Notes: generated by a model from the letters alone, not told the origin. A stretch of DNA of 64,000 nt from Fluviispira sanaruensis (GCF_004295685.1 NZ_AP019368.1:3053501-3117500); one strand, 5' to 3'. Positions 54,332 through 64,000 are shown, counted from the stretch's first letter. Translations and numbers: made by a program.

Positions 54332-55135
54332 ATGTCTTTTTCTCTTTGTATTATTTTTTACTTACTAACAGGTGCTATTGCCGGACTTTTAGCTGGACTT
54401 CTCGGCATTGGTGGTGGAGCTATTGTTGTTCCAACCCTTGCATTTATCTTCCTGCACAATGGCATGCCAAAAGAACACATCATGCATTTAGCAATTGGCA
54501 CATCATTGACTGCCATGTTTTTTACTTCCTTTTTTTCGAGCTATTCTCATCATAAAAAAGGACGAGTCGAGTGGGATATCCTTTTAAAAACTGCACCAGG
54601 AATATGCTTAGGTGTTTTTGTAGGAGCTTTTTTTTCTGCAAGAATGAATACAGATACTCTTACAATCGTATTTGCAATTTATTTGATTTTTATTTCCATT
54701 CAAATGTTCCTTAAAAAAGATAAAGTAACAGAAAAAAAACACCTCTTTAAAGATTCAAAACCAACGCTGGCTGGTGGTGGAGTGATAATAGGTTTGCTGT
54801 CGGGGCTCTTAGGAGTGGGAGGAGGAACGCTCACTGTACCTTTTCTAACCTATCTTGGCAAAAGTGTGCACAAAGCAATTGGTACATCTGCAGCCTGTGG
54901 ATTTCTTATCACAATCGTTGGTACTATGAGTTTCACCTTATTAAGCAGTGAAGCTAAAAATCTTCCAGAAGGATCAATTGGATTTATTTATCTACCAGCA
55001 GCTCTTGGAGTTACAGTTATGAGCTCAATTTTTGCGCCTATTGGGGCAAAAATATCGGGACAATTGTCTCCAAAAGTTTTACTCAAATGTTTTTCGATAC
55101 TATTGTTTGCAGTAGCGGTAAAAATGCTCGTTTAA
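54332..55135 (+). CDS. TauE/SafE-family membrane protein
   Basis: A 267-residue inner-membrane protein with eight or nine helices. The two halves carry the same motif, GLLAGLLGIGGGAIVVPTL near the start and GLLSGLLGVGGGTLTVPFL after the middle, showing internal duplication. Members export sulfite, sulfoacetate or other organosulfur anions, or have unknown cargo. AAGGAA precedes the ATG at 54332; a longer frame from 54260 lacks a site. It converges with the DAO-type oxidoreductase at a distance of six bases. Confidence 0.92.
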   Translation: MSFSLCIIFYLLTGAIAGLLAGLLGIGGGAIVVPTLAFIFLHNGMPKEHIMHLAIGTSLTAMFFTSFFSSYSHHKKGRVEWDILLKTAPGICLGVFVGAFFSARMNTDTLTIVFAIYLIFISIQMFLKKDKVTEKKHLFKDSKPTLAGGGVIIGLLSGLLGVGGGTLTVPFLTYLGKSVHKAIGTSAACGFLITIVGTMSFTLLSSEAKNLPEGSIGFIYLPAALGVTVMSSIFAPIGAKISGQLSPKVLLKCFSILLFAVAVKMLV

Positions 55136-55141
55136 TATTGC

Positions 55142-56236
55142 TTAAAACAATTTCTCAAGCTGAGTTCCAACCATAGGCGCAAAAAGAAAGCCACTTTTGT
55201 GCGCTCCCGCGCACACATATCCAGTCAATTGATCACATTTTATATTAAGCTTTTCAATGACTAATTCACTATGGCCATAACCTACTCTCAAACCTGTTTT
55301 GTATTCCAAATTCTTTATTTTTTCCTTTGCTAAATAAGGATCATTTGCAAAAGATTCAGAGCAAAGTTTTATAAGTTCCTTATTTTTTTCTAATAGATCA
55401 GTTTCATCGAAGACGTTAATATCATCGATTTTGAGAGTGGAAGCTGAGATTGATTGATTATCAATTGGACCACTCATTGTCACTTTAGTTTTCATATTCT
55501 CAGCAACTCTTTCCATGAGAACATATTCTTCACTATAATTTTCAAAAATATTGTTCCCATAAAATGTTGTACCCACAGTTATTCTTTTTGCTTTTTTCAT
55601 TTGATCCGGAATGGGTATCTCAAGATCTTTCAATAAAGACTCTGTCCATGCTCCTGTGCAAAAAATAATTTTATGCTGAAGACCTTCTTCGCTTAGTTTC
55701 TCCAGTTCGTTTTTCGTAAAAATTTTATTTATAAAGTTTACTTTTCGTTTAACTAATACATCTGTTAGCAGTTGCATGAGAACAAATGAATTGACCCATG
55801 CTTCTTGTTGGTATTTAATTTTTCTCTCCCCCTCTTTCAAAATAAAATCGAGGGGAAGATTTTTATTTTTCAATTCATCATCGTCTTGTTTAACTCTTTT
55901 ATATTGTTTATCTCTATTATAATGACTCGAAAAGAAGTCTATGCCAAGCCCTAACTTAAACACAGATTTTATTTTAAGATCTACTTCTACTTCTAAAATT
56001 AAATTTTTAATCCAGTTCTGATAGCATTTTTTTGCATCTAACTTTACTTGAAAATGTTTATCTCGACCAAACAATTGTCCTTTTGTTGCTAAGTTTGCTG
56101 CAGCTGCATATGATCCTGCTAATGGATTGTTAGAGGAAATGATTTGTATTTCATTTCCATTTTTCTTTCCTCGTGAAAGATATTCCGCAATCGATAAGCC
56201 TAAAACCCCAGATCCAATTATTGATATTTTTTTCAT
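55142..56236 (-). CDS. FAD-dependent oxidoreductase, DAO family
   Basis: A 364-residue flavoprotein. The N-terminal dinucleotide-binding motif ISIIGSGVLGLSIAEYLSRG (4-23) binds FAD, and the C-terminal TGYVCAGAHKSGFLFAP fits the DAO (PF01266) fold. Family members oxidise D-amino acids, sarcosine, glycine or related amines and amino-sugars; the substrate here is not known. The ATG at 56236 is preferred to a start at 56299, because GGAAG lies close upstream. It is divergent from the MFS gene at 56468. Confidence 0.88.
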   Translation of the reverse strand: MKKISIIGSGVLGLSIAEYLSRGKKNGNEIQIISSNNPLAGSYAAAANLATKGQLFGRDKHFQVKLDAKKCYQNWIKNLILEVEVDLKIKSVFKLGLGIDFFSSHYNRDKQYKRVKQDDDELKNKNLPLDFILKEGERKIKYQQEAWVNSFVLMQLLTDVLVKRKVNFINKIFTKNELEKLSEEGLQHKIIFCTGAWTESLLKDLEIPIPDQMKKAKRITVGTTFYGNNIFENYSEEYVLMERVAENMKTKVTMSGPIDNQSISASTLKIDDINVFDETDLLEKNKELIKLCSESFANDPYLAKEKIKNLEYKTGLRVGYGHSELVIEKLNIKCDQLTGYVCAGAHKSGFLFAPMVGTQLEKLF

Positions 56237-56467
56237 ATATATTCTCACTTCCAAACTTACAATCAAGACTTTCAGTGAATGATTGTGTAATATTGACATA
56301 CTTTAAAAACAAAAAGAATAAAATAAAATTTTGACCATATATATTTACATTGCCGAAATAAATGCTTAAATTTTTTTTAACTAAAAAAATTACTTTTTAT
56401 GAAATTTTCATATATAATATTATCGATATAAAAATCTAGGACCAAACAGAAGAGCTGTTAGGGTATT

Positions 56468-57718
56468 TTGAAAGAAAGCAAAGAGGACAATATCTTGCAA
56501 GATAACAATCCATCCTATTTTAATAAAACATTTCTTATTTTAAGCCTAGGATATTTAATTGATTATTTCGATCTCGCTCTATTTGCAGTTATTAGGCACA
56601 GTGCACTTTCAGCAATCGGGGTGATCGAAGCAGATATACTCACAACAAGTTTGCTTATGTTCAATTTACAAGCTCTGGGTTGCGTTATAGGCGGCTTTAT
56701 TTTTGGTATTTGGGGAGATAAATATGGAAGAATATCAGCTGTACGAGCTGGTATTCTTTTGTACTCAATTGCCAATTTGGCTAATATTTTCGTTACAAAT
56801 GTTCCTGCATTTGGCCTTATGCGCTTTTTAGCTGGCGTAGGCCTTGCTGCCGAATTAGCAGCATCAATCACTCTTTTAAGCGAAATTTATTCCAAAGAAA
56901 AAAGAGGAATTGCATCTGGAATTTTATATTCCTTCGGAATAGTTGGTGGGATCCTTGCTACATTCGTAGGTAGTCATTTGCAATGGCAGCAAGTATTTTT
57001 AATCGGAGGAATTTCAGGCCTTGTACTTTTATGTCTAAGATTTGCTTTTTTAGACTCGAAAATATTTATTAATTTAACAAAAAATAAAGAAATACCTAGA
57101 GGTAGCATAAAGTTAATGTTTCTGAAAAAGGAAAGCATAAAAAAACTCGTCTGTCTCACATTAGGTGTTTTTCCATTTTGGTTTGTTGCTTTTACTGTAA
57201 ATTTCTCACCTGAAATTGCTAAACATTCTTTTTATACCTTCACACCCAATCAATCTATTTCTCTGGCAATCTTTTTTATTGGCAGTTTAATAGGTGCGCT
57301 CTTTTTTCCAATCCTCAGCAAATTTTTAAAGAGTCGAAAAAAATCTATTTTAATCGCTCTTTTTCTTATGCTAAGCTCATTTTCTACCTTTGCATTGCCC
57401 AATTTCATGCAATTAGAAATCTTTTATGGCATACTTTTTATCGGTGGATTTACCAATGGCTATCTTGGAATTTATTTGCTTTTTTGTGCAGAGGTTTTTG
57501 GTACAAATCAGAGAGTCACAGCAACATCTCTCATTTCAAATATTTCAAGAGGCTCGCTCATATTAAGCAATTTACTGGTACCTTTGGTTGCTTCATTTTT
57601 TTATGAAATGGGAACAGGCGTTGCTCTTTGTGCTGCTTTTTTCTTTATACTCGGTATAGTTCCTATTTTTGTTATTAAAGACACATTTAATAAAAATATA
57701 AACTTTATAGAGAAATAA
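56468..57718 (+). CDS. MFS transporter (sugar/metabolite:H+ type), TTG start
   Basis: A 416-residue 12-helix protein. Motif A is clear: GDKYGRISAVRAG between helices 2 and 3, and the LAAELAASITLLSEIYSKEKRGIASGIL stretch is typical of the metabolite:H+ symporter (MHS) and SP branches. Upstream the best start is TTG 56468, with a plausible ribosome site GTTAGGG; no earlier ATG exists. The gene has no clear terminator and its end meets that of the CtpA protease gene, two bases apart. Substrate unknown. Confidence 0.87.
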   Translation: MKESKEDNILQDNNPSYFNKTFLILSLGYLIDYFDLALFAVIRHSALSAIGVIEADILTTSLLMFNLQALGCVIGGFIFGIWGDKYGRISAVRAGILLYSIANLANIFVTNVPAFGLMRFLAGVGLAAELAASITLLSEIYSKEKRGIASGILYSFGIVGGILATFVGSHLQWQQVFLIGGISGLVLLCLRFAFLDSKIFINLTKNKEIPRGSIKLMFLKKESIKKLVCLTLGVFPFWFVAFTVNFSPEIAKHSFYTFTPNQSISLAIFFIGSLIGALFFPILSKFLKSRKKSILIALFLMLSSFSTFALPNFMQLEIFYGILFIGGFTNGYLGIYLLFCAEVFGTNQRVTATSLISNISRGSLILSNLLVPLVASFFYEMGTGVALCAAFFFILGIVPIFVIKDTFNKNINFIEK

Positions 57719-57719
57719 A

Positions 57720-59147
57720 TTATTTGCCATTACTTTCCATAGCAAATGTAAACTTTCCCATACTCTTTAAGTACATATATGCACTTTTAACTTGATAATC
57801 ATCGCGCAATGAAAGCGGCCAGTGATCGGTATCTCTTTCTTCTTTTTTATTTTGCAGAGCAATTGTATTTTGGTCTTTTGCCTCTATATGTTTATCTAAA
57901 TCTGCTTCGCGCCTCGCTCGGCCAATATTGGATTCACTTTGCACTTGCTGAACTTTGCCTAAGATAGATTGCGAAATAAGTGGAATATCAGGTGTAATAC
58001 CCTTTGCTTGTATGCTTCGCCCTTTCGGAGTGTAATAACGCGCTATAGTGAGTTTCAATGCTCCTCCATTTGGCAATGGGACAATATTTTGTACGCTGCC
58101 TTTGCCAAATGTTTGGGTTCCCATAATAATTGCTCTCTCTCTATCCTGTAATGCCCCCGCAACAATTTCACTCGCGCTTGCTGTTCCTTCATTGACAAGA
58201 ACAATCATAGGAAAATACGATAAAGAATTTCTCTTCACAGCATATTCAACATCTTCAGGTTTATTTTGATCTCTTCCAATTGTTGAGACAATTATACCTG
58301 AATCAATAAATAAATTGGTTACACGTACAGCTTGATCCAACAGTCCACCTGGATTGTTTCTGAGATCTAATATGAGTCCTTTTACCTTCCCATGATTTTT
58401 TACTTCAAATTCTTTTATACTTTTCGAAAGTTGTTCAGAAGCATCTTCTTGAAATATTGTTAATTTAGTATAGATATATCCTGTACCTAATTGATACATT
58501 ACCACGCTATTACTACGAATAACTTCTCGCTCTAAAGTAACACGTTTCGTAATTATAGTTTTAGATGATTTATCTGGTGTATAAAATTCAAGAGTGAGAT
58601 CTGTCCCAACCGCTCCACGCATTTTTGAGAGTGCTTCTTCAATATTTTTAGTATTTACGACTATGTCATTTACGTTGGTGATAAAATCACCTGCGCGAAT
58701 TCCTGCTCTCTCAGCAGGAGAATTATCTATCACTTCAATTACTTCTAATTTTCCACCCGCAGGATTTACCACAACTCCTATTCCACCAAATTTTCCGCTG
58801 GTATCTGTTGAAAAGTCTGAATATTGTTTTTGTGATAAATAAGTTGTATGAGGATCCAAATCCGATGTCATTCCTTTCAATGCTTTTTCTATTAATACAT
58901 CTGGATTTACGACACTTGGATCGACATAACTTGACTCTAAAAGATTGAGTGCCTTTGAAAAAGCTTCGAGAGCTTGATATTTTTTATTTTCAATTTCAGC
59001 TCTTTCACTAATGATATGTTCATTTGTTACAGGCGGTGGAGTGACTCCTGCAAAATTTGAATTTGCTAAGATATTTATATTAATTAGAAATTGTGGAAAA
59101 AATAAGAATAGAACTTTATTTATTTTTTTTCTTTTTATTTTTAACAT
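57720..59147 (-). CDS. ctpA: C-terminal processing protease (S41, CtpA family)
   Basis: A 475-residue envelope protease that trims the C-terminal ends of periplasmic or membrane proteins. It has a hydrophobic N-terminal signal/anchor (about 10-30), a PDZ domain (about 110-185; GIGVVVN..., AERAGIRAGDFI), and the S41 core with the catalytic Ser in ASASEIVAGAL (about 326) and Lys 23 residues on in TFGKGSVQ. The ATG at 59147 has GAGGA eight bases upstream; the ATG at 59186 is rejected. Adjacent genes give no specific substrate clue. Confidence 0.94.
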   Translation of the reverse strand: MLKIKRKKINKVLFLFFPQFLININILANSNFAGVTPPPVTNEHIISERAEIENKKYQALEAFSKALNLLESSYVDPSVVNPDVLIEKALKGMTSDLDPHTTYLSQKQYSDFSTDTSGKFGGIGVVVNPAGGKLEVIEVIDNSPAERAGIRAGDFITNVNDIVVNTKNIEEALSKMRGAVGTDLTLEFYTPDKSSKTIITKRVTLEREVIRSNSVVMYQLGTGYIYTKLTIFQEDASEQLSKSIKEFEVKNHGKVKGLILDLRNNPGGLLDQAVRVTNLFIDSGIIVSTIGRDQNKPEDVEYAVKRNSLSYFPMIVLVNEGTASASEIVAGALQDRERAIIMGTQTFGKGSVQNIVPLPNGGALKLTIARYYTPKGRSIQAKGITPDIPLISQSILGKVQQVQSESNIGRARREADLDKHIEAKDQNTIALQNKKEERDTDHWPLSLRDDYQVKSAYMYLKSMGKFTFAMESNGK

Positions 59148-59186
59148 CACGATATTCCTCAATAAAAAAATTGAATATCTTTTCAA

Positions 59187-59566
59187 TAGAAGTCAATCAA
59201 TATGATAGGATTAAAAACAGACCTTTGTAAGCATGCAATAAGCTCCTAATTGACATCAAATAATAACTTGACTGTATAAATGAGCAAAAAATTCGTCTCT
59301 TGAGACCATCTCCATAAAAATCAAAAAATATTTTGCTTTTTTTCTAAAAAATACAATAAAAAATTGCACATATTACGTCAATTAAATGACATTGATTCAT
59401 AATTGTTTTTTTCACCCAAATTATAATATATTTTTTTAATGCATATAATAAATTTCTTCTTATTTTTGAAAAATATATCTAATAAAATTGTGTTATAACT
59501 CTATTCAATTTAAAAAATATTCAAAAATAAAAATCAAATATTATAATAAAATTAATTTTTATTACC
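59187..59566. other. AT-rich intergenic region
   Basis: Very AT-rich sequence of about 380 bases between ctpA and the lectin promoter. No frame with coding character seen on either strand. Confidence 0.5.
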
Positions 59567-59595
59567 AAGACATACACAACTTGAACTAGTATAAT
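59567..59595 (+). promoter_or_regulatory. sigma-70-type promoter of the lectin gene
   Basis: AAGACA (four of six consensus bases) and a perfect TATAAT, 17 bases apart. The predicted start lies about 100 bases before the lectin ATG, leaving a 5' UTR of that length. Confidence 0.55.
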
Positions 59596-59701
59596 TTACC
59601 AAATAATAATCGACAAATTTTTGGCGCATAAAAATTGTCTTTAATTTTTTCACTGCTAGATTAATTTTTTCAACACAAAAATATTAATTTAGGAGATAGA
59701 A

Positions 59702-60190
59702 ATGCTTTTTTTATTTATTAAAAATACATTAAATCAAACAAAGAGGTTTGCTCTGTTAGGCTTTGTAGCTGCTAGCTCTTTACCTGCAATTGCCAATGCA
59801 GAAGAATGCTTTTTTATGCAAGATAAAGCAACTGGCCATTATCTAGATGGTAATAATTCCTCTATTTATACACAAGATTTTAATAATGGAATGTATCAAA
59901 GATGGAGTTTAATTCACACGGGTGATGGAAAATCTGTCTTTTTAGTAAATAAAGCCACTGGAAAAGCTCTTGATGGCAATGGAAAAGCTCTTTATCCACA
60001 TGCCCCTAATGGTGGTGCATATCAAAAGTGGGAATTGGTTTCATCCCGTGATGGTGGAAATTTGTTTTATGTAAGACACCAAAATTCAAGGAAGGTTTTA
60101 GATAGTAACCATGCCTATAATGCTTATTTATTCGATTACAATGGTGGTGATTTTCAAATCTGGAGATTTCACGCTACTGGCTGTAATTGA
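59702..60190 (+). CDS. secreted ricin-type beta-trefoil lectin
   Basis: A 162-residue protein with a Sec signal peptide (cut after ANA at about residue 33) and a single ricin B/CBM13-type domain and nothing else. Three repeats are clear, each with an LD-x-N turn and a Q-x-W end: QRWSLI, QKWELV and QIWRFH, with NGG before two of them. Such domains bind galactose-type or other sugars. The mature protein has only two cysteines, near its first and last residues (36 and 161), which could form a disulfide closing the trefoil. AGGAGA stands before the ATG. It is likely an exported sugar-binding protein; no toxin domain is attached. Confidence 0.92.
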   Translation: MLFLFIKNTLNQTKRFALLGFVAASSLPAIANAEECFFMQDKATGHYLDGNNSSIYTQDFNNGMYQRWSLIHTGDGKSVFLVNKATGKALDGNGKALYPHAPNGGAYQKWELVSSRDGGNLFYVRHQNSRKVLDSNHAYNAYLFDYNGGDFQIWRFHATGCN

Positions 60191-60216
60191 TAACTTGCTT
60201 GACATAAAATATTCTT

Positions 60217-60250
60217 AAAAAGGTATTTATAAAATATAAATACCTTTTTT
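60217..60250 (+). terminator. bidirectional terminator (lectin and sdhB)
   Basis: A 13-bp stem, AAAAAGGTATTTA with its complement, around a seven-base loop, with T-rich sequence on both sides. It lies 26 bases past the lectin stop and 60 past the end of sdhB, so it may end both transcripts. Confidence 0.88.
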
Positions 60251-60312
60251 TATTTATGAAATAAAGTAGCAAGTTGAAAAAATTTCAATCAGCGATTTAA
60301 ATACCTGTTTCG

Positions 60313-61134
60313 TTATGCAGGAGATCCTTCGTTTGCTCCACCGCCGGAACGTGGGTAACTTTTGCGTCCCGATATCATTGAGCGCATAAACTCACGGTTC
60401 AAACGCGCAATATTTTCAAGGCTGATATCCTTCGGACATGCACCCGCACAACTACCCATATTTGTACACGAACCGAAATCTTCTGCGTCCATTTGATAAA
60501 CCATTTTTGCCACCCGCTCAGATCTTTCAGCTTGTCCTTGAGGCAACAAAGTCAATTGAGAAACCTTAGCAGAAACAAACAACATAGCCGCTCCGTTACG
60601 ACAGGCTGCAACACATGCGCCACAGCCTATACAAGTTGCAGCATCGAAAGCTAAGTCAGCTTTTTCTTTTGCAATTGGCAAAGCATTTCCGTCTGGTGCA
60701 CTTCCAGTATTCACAGAAACATATCCACCCGCTTGAATAATTCGATCAAAAGCGGATCTATCGACCACTAAATCTTTCATGACAGGAAAAGATTTTGCTC
60801 TAAAAGGCTCAATCACGATAGTTTGTCCATCGCGATAATGGCGCATATGCAATTGGCAAGCTGTTGTTGATTTTTGCGGCCCATGTGGGTTGCCATCAAT
60901 TACCATTGAGCAAGATCCACATATCCCTTCGCGACAATCATGTTCAAAAGCAACGGGCTCTTCACCTTTTAAAATAAGTTTTTGGTTAAGGATATCAAGC
61001 ATTTCAAGAAATGACATATCTGGATTGACACCTTCGAGATCATAATCACAGAGTTTTCCTTCTGCGTTCTGATCTTTTTGTCTCCAAACTTTAAGGTGTA
61101 AGGTCATATGTTTGTTAGAACTTTTATTTTTCAT
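60313..61134 (-). CDS. sdhB: succinate dehydrogenase iron-sulfur subunit
   Basis: Passes electrons from the flavoprotein to menaquinone or ubiquinone. The 273-residue protein has three cluster sites: [2Fe-2S] C67, C72, C75 and C93; C168, C171, C174 and C178 of [11 protein letters not shown] for a [4Fe-4S]; and C223, C229 and C233 in [12 protein letters not shown] for the [3Fe-4S] site. This arrangement fits the b558-type enzyme of delta-proteobacteria and Bacteroidetes. AAGGA lies nine bases before the ATG at 61134, and a longer frame is rejected. It is the last gene of sdhCAB, 19 bases after sdhA. Confidence 0.96.
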   Translation of the reverse strand: MKNKSSNKHMTLHLKVWRQKDQNAEGKLCDYDLEGVNPDMSFLEMLDILNQKLILKGEEPVAFEHDCREGICGSCSMVIDGNPHGPQKSTTACQLHMRHYRDGQTIVIEPFRAKSFPVMKDLVVDRSAFDRIIQAGGYVSVNTGSAPDGNALPIAKEKADLAFDAATCIGCGACVAACRNGAAMLFVSAKVSQLTLLPQGQAERSERVAKMVYQMDAEDFGSCTNMGSCAGACPKDISLENIARLNREFMRSMISGRKSYPRSGGGANEGSPA

Positions 61135-61153
61135 AAGAATTTGTCCTTCTTGT

Positions 61154-63073
61154 TTACTTATAACTGCGTTGGGTTGGATGACAATATTCAAAATCCAATT
61201 TTTCAACATGACGCTCAGGTTTTTTAGCATCCCCTTTGTATTCCCAAGCAGCTACATGGGCAAAATTCTTATCATCACGCTTAGCTTCATTGTCTGGAGT
61301 TTGATGCTCTTCTCTAAAATGTCCACCACAGGATTCTTCTCTTGTGAGGGCATCGAGACACATTGTTTCACCAAGTTCTATAAAGTCGGCAACTCTACCT
61401 GCTTTCTCAAGTTCTTGATTGAGTCCTTCACCATGTCCTGTGATTGCCACATTTTGCCAAAACTCTTCGCGAATTTTTGGAATCTGTTTGAGAGCTTTTT
61501 GTAGGCCTTCTTTATTGCGCGCCATGCCACAATGATCCCACATAATATGCCCCAATTCTTTATGAAATTGATCGACAGTCTTGTTACCTTTAATTCCAAG
61601 TAGCTTAGTTGTTCGTGCTTTTGCACTTGCTAGCGCTTCTTTAAAGGCAGGGTGATCGGTTGTTACCTTAGGAAGGGTTGTGCCCCCAATATAGTTTGTC
61701 AAAGTCGTTGGAATAACAAAATAACCATCAGCAAGTCCTTGCATAAGTGCAGATGCTCCTAAGCGATTCGCACCATGGTCGGAAAAGTTTGCTTCACCTA
61801 GAACATGCAAGCCTGGAATTGTTGATTGAAGATTGTAGTCTACCCAAAGACCACCCATCGTATAATGGACGGCAGGGTAAATACGCATAGGGGATTGATA
61901 AGGATTTTCTCCCGCAATTTTTTCGTACATTTGAAAGAGATTTCCATATTTTTCACGGATTTTATCTTCTCCTAAACGTTTAATAGCGTCGGCAAAATCC
62001 AAATAAACAGCAAGCTTTGATGGACCGACCCCTTGTCCATTGTCACATTCCAGTTTTGCCGCACGGGATGCAACGTCACGCGGAACCAAGTTACCAAAAC
62101 TTGGGTAACGGCGTTCTAAATAATAATCTCTTTCATTTTCTGGAATTTGTGCAGGTGGACGGGTGTCGCCTGCCTTTTTAGGTATCCAGCAACGGCCATC
62201 ATTGCGCAAAGATTCTGACATAAGAGTTAGTTTTGACTGATGATCACCTGAAACTGGAATACAGGTAGGGTGAATTTGGGTGTAACATGGGTTGGCAATA
62301 AGTGCGCCTTTTTTATGTGCCCGCCAAATAGCTGAGGCATTAGAAGCTTTTGCGTTGGTAGATAGATAAAAAACGTTTCCATATCCACCAGTTGCTAAAA
62401 CAACGGCATCGGCATGGTGCGTTTCAAGTTCACCCGTTGCGAGGTTGCGCACAACAATTCCTCGTGCGTGCCCGTCTATGACAACAAGTTCAACCATTTC
62501 ACGGCGTGGATACATGTCGACATTGCCGTCTGAGACCTGTCTCATCATGGCTTGATAAGCACCAATTAGCAGCTGCTGTCCGGTTTGCCCTCGCGCATAA
62601 AATGTACGAGAAACCTGAGTTCCACCGAAAGATCTTGTGTCTAAAAGACCACCATATTCACGTGCAAAAGGCACACCGAGTGCAACACAGTGGTCAATGA
62701 TACGCACGGATGTTTCCGCTAAACGATAGACATTTGATTCTCTCGCACGGTAATCTCCACCTTTAATTGTTTCATAAAAGAGGCGATAAATGGAGTCGCC
62801 GTCATTTTTATAGTTTTTAGCTGCATTGATACCACCTTGAGCGGCAATTGAGTGCGCTCGGCGTGGAGAATCATGAATGAAAAAGCTTTTCACATGATAA
62901 CCCATTTCACCCAATGATGCTGCTGCCGATGCACCACCCAAACCTGTTCCTACAATTATTATGGAATGTTTTCTACGGTTTGCAGGATTTACAAGCTTTG
63001 AAGAGAAACGATGGTTCGTCCATCTGTCTTCAATAGGACCTGTCGGAGATTTGGAATCGAGGTTGATTGCCAT
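61154..63073 (-). CDS. sdhA: succinate dehydrogenase/fumarate reductase flavoprotein subunit
   Basis: Oxidises succinate to fumarate at an FAD site. The 639-residue protein has the dinucleotide-binding segment [20 protein letters not shown] (about 38-57), the FAD-carrying His74 in [14 protein letters not shown], the substrate-binding [13 protein letters not shown] and the long insertions typical of the B-type enzymes (Bacteroidetes, delta-proteobacteria, Bacillus). Six bases separate it from sdhC. It is the second gene of sdhCAB. The direction of physiological flow (succinate oxidation or fumarate reduction) is not decided by the sequence. Confidence 0.97.
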   Translation of the reverse strand: MAINLDSKSPTGPIEDRWTNHRFSSKLVNPANRRKHSIIIVGTGLGGASAAASLGEMGYHVKSFFIHDSPRRAHSIAAQGGINAAKNYKNDGDSIYRLFYETIKGGDYRARESNVYRLAETSVRIIDHCVALGVPFAREYGGLLDTRSFGGTQVSRTFYARGQTGQQLLIGAYQAMMRQVSDGNVDMYPRREMVELVVIDGHARGIVVRNLATGELETHHADAVVLATGGYGNVFYLSTNAKASNASAIWRAHKKGALIANPCYTQIHPTCIPVSGDHQSKLTLMSESLRNDGRCWIPKKAGDTRPPAQIPENERDYYLERRYPSFGNLVPRDVASRAAKLECDNGQGVGPSKLAVYLDFADAIKRLGEDKIREKYGNLFQMYEKIAGENPYQSPMRIYPAVHYTMGGLWVDYNLQSTIPGLHVLGEANFSDHGANRLGASALMQGLADGYFVIPTTLTNYIGGTTLPKVTTDHPAFKEALASAKARTTKLLGIKGNKTVDQFHKELGHIMWDHCGMARNKEGLQKALKQIPKIREEFWQNVAITGHGEGLNQELEKAGRVADFIELGETMCLDALTREESCGGHFREEHQTPDNEAKRDDKNFAHVAAWEYKGDAKKPERHVEKLDFEYCHPTQRSYK

Positions 63074-63079
63074 TTGATA

Positions 63080-63745
63080 TTACCTCGCAAAATAGACAAA
63101 AAGTGGTTGAGAAATAAAACCAGCAGCAACAACAACTGCATAGGTATAACCAAAAATTTTAAAGAATTTATTATAGCGTGGGTGGCTGAGACCAAGCGTT
63201 TGAAAAATAGATTGCACACCATGATAAAGATGTAAGCCAATTAAAATCATAACAAGACCATAGCCTGCAACATAAAGTGGTTCATGAAATTTTTCGATCA
63301 CCAATTTATAAATGTCTCTCATTTCAATGCCATTATAAGTAACAAAATATTCTGGGCCAAATTTAAAGGTAATAAGGTGCCAAATCACAAAAGCTAGTGT
63401 AGCTGTACCTGTGTAAATCATGGTTCTTGATGCAATAGAAGCTGATTTTTCACGCATAGGAGTGACGGCATAAAATTTTGGTTTTGTCCGAGAGTTTCTT
63501 ACCACTAAAGTCAAACCCGTAACAGCATGAAATAATAAAACAGCTACTAAAAATGCCTCGATCAAATAAATTATTGGATTTGAAGTGAGCGCATGACTAT
63601 AATTATTGTATGCTTCTGCACCGACAACAATAAGCATATTTCCTATCATATGAACCATGACAAATAACGACCAAACGATAGCAGTTAATGCCATTAAGTA
63701 TTTTTTACCAATGGTACTCGTTAAGAAACTAGAATTTGCTGACAT
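63080..63745 (-). CDS. sdhC: succinate dehydrogenase cytochrome b558 subunit
   Basis: The membrane anchor of complex II. The 221-residue protein has five predicted helices and the conserved histidines for two heme b groups in a b558-type arrangement (MVHMIGN, LLFHAVTG, IWHLITFK, GLHLYHGVQS), where each helix bears a His. It differs from the short SdhC/SdhD pair of enterobacteria. AGGAGA stands seven bases before the ATG. It is the first gene of sdhCAB. Confidence 0.95.
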   Translation of the reverse strand: MSANSSFLTSTIGKKYLMALTAIVWSLFVMVHMIGNMLIVVGAEAYNNYSHALTSNPIIYLIEAFLVAVLLFHAVTGLTLVVRNSRTKPKFYAVTPMREKSASIASRTMIYTGTATLAFVIWHLITFKFGPEYFVTYNGIEMRDIYKLVIEKFHEPLYVAGYGLVMILIGLHLYHGVQSIFQTLGLSHPRYNKFFKIFGYTYAVVVAAGFISQPLFVYFAR

Positions 63746-64000
63746 AGAGCAATTCTCCTAATAAATGATCAGAAAAAACAAAACCTCTCAATACACAATT
63801 GAGCATTCACACTCAACCTGTCAAACGTATAAAGATAATATTCTCATAAGACAAATTGCAAGTTTTGCGCGCGGATTACAATTTGCTTGAAAGATAATAC
63901 AAATCAATAAAACACATCGGTATTATCAAGTTGCTTCTCAATATTAACATGCAAAACGGATGACATATTTTCTGTTGATTCCTGATTGATCTTATCAAAT
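63746..64000. other. upstream region of sdhCAB with two inverted repeats
   Basis: Two inverted repeats: CAAATTG (63852-63858) with CAATTTG (63879-63885), 20-base spacer, and GATAATAC (63893-63900) with GTATTATC (63920-63927), 19-base spacer. They lie 107 to 182 bases before the sdhC start on the minus strand and could be regulator sites or, for the second, the end of a neighbouring transcript outside the window. Confidence 0.4.

Noticed and set aside
59181-59450. Possible coding fragments in the AT-rich gap before the lectin gene
   Set aside because: All six frames are broken by many stops and contain only Lys/Asn/Ile/Phe-rich stretches typical of non-coding AT-rich DNA.

Overview
This 64 kb window is chromosomal DNA from an AT-rich Gram-negative bacterium. 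It has lipoprotein and Sec signal peptides, MurG, a b558-type succinate dehydrogenase of the kind found in delta-proteobacteria and Bacteroidetes, and two HU-like proteins with lysine-rich tails. The overall look fits a member of the Bdellovibrionota/Oligoflexia, such as the Silvanigrella group. That placement is inferred from gene content and composition, not from a marker phylogeny. No prophage, insertion sequence, CRISPR array or rRNA operon was seen. The only RNA gene found is a tRNA-Asp(GTC) at the left edge.

Left part (1-19,500): tRNA-Asp; prfC (release factor 3) with a small membrane protein behind it; a translationally coupled four-gene operon of unknown function (2422-5720) running into a divergent rsmE; a VOC-fold protein; aguA-aguB (agmatine to putrescine); a tailed HU; pdxY; an MgtC-family protein; gshB with a lipoprotein gene, divergent from hmgA (homogentisate dioxygenase); murG-tsaE; a small heat-shock protein; an ATP-grasp ligase; and a start-less gene remnant.

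Middle (19,500-43,500): a translation block (rpoZ, then metG-HAD phosphatase-methyltransferase-proS); a dipeptide/oligopeptide ABC substrate-binding protein with two permeases but no ATPase genes; a short family (DUF6165-like); eno followed by a small DnaD-like protein and a zinc-finger DnaC-like ATPase; the second tailed HU; two secreted tandem paralogues of unknown function; an MFS transporter; valS and orn; a 793-residue orphan protein with a glycine-rich hydrophobic segment; a pentapeptide-repeat protein with an acidic N-terminus; and a regulator that looks like an XRE-ImmA/IrrE protein without its metal site.

Right part (43,500-64,000): fahA with an unknown partner gene (tyrosine degradation, complementing hmgA and gshB 30 kb away); a CPA2 antiporter; an MFS-Nudix-pncB cluster; a nucleoside-diphosphate-sugar-epimerase-like protein with a secreted proline-rich protein; EamA, TauE and MFS transporters; a DAO-type oxidoreductase; a 5'-truncated remnant of a choloylglycine hydrolase/penicillin V acylase family gene with no start codon (53,539-54,009); a CtpA-type protease; a secreted stand-alone ricin-type beta-trefoil lectin; and the sdhCAB operon.

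The best candidates for undescribed biology are the four-gene coupled operon at 2.4-5.7 kb, the fahA partner family, the eno-linked helicase-loader pair, the 793-residue orphan, and the secreted paralogue pair at 33-34 kb. Start sites were moved wherever a Shine-Dalgarno sequence pointed to a downstream codon; several genes use TTG or GTG.
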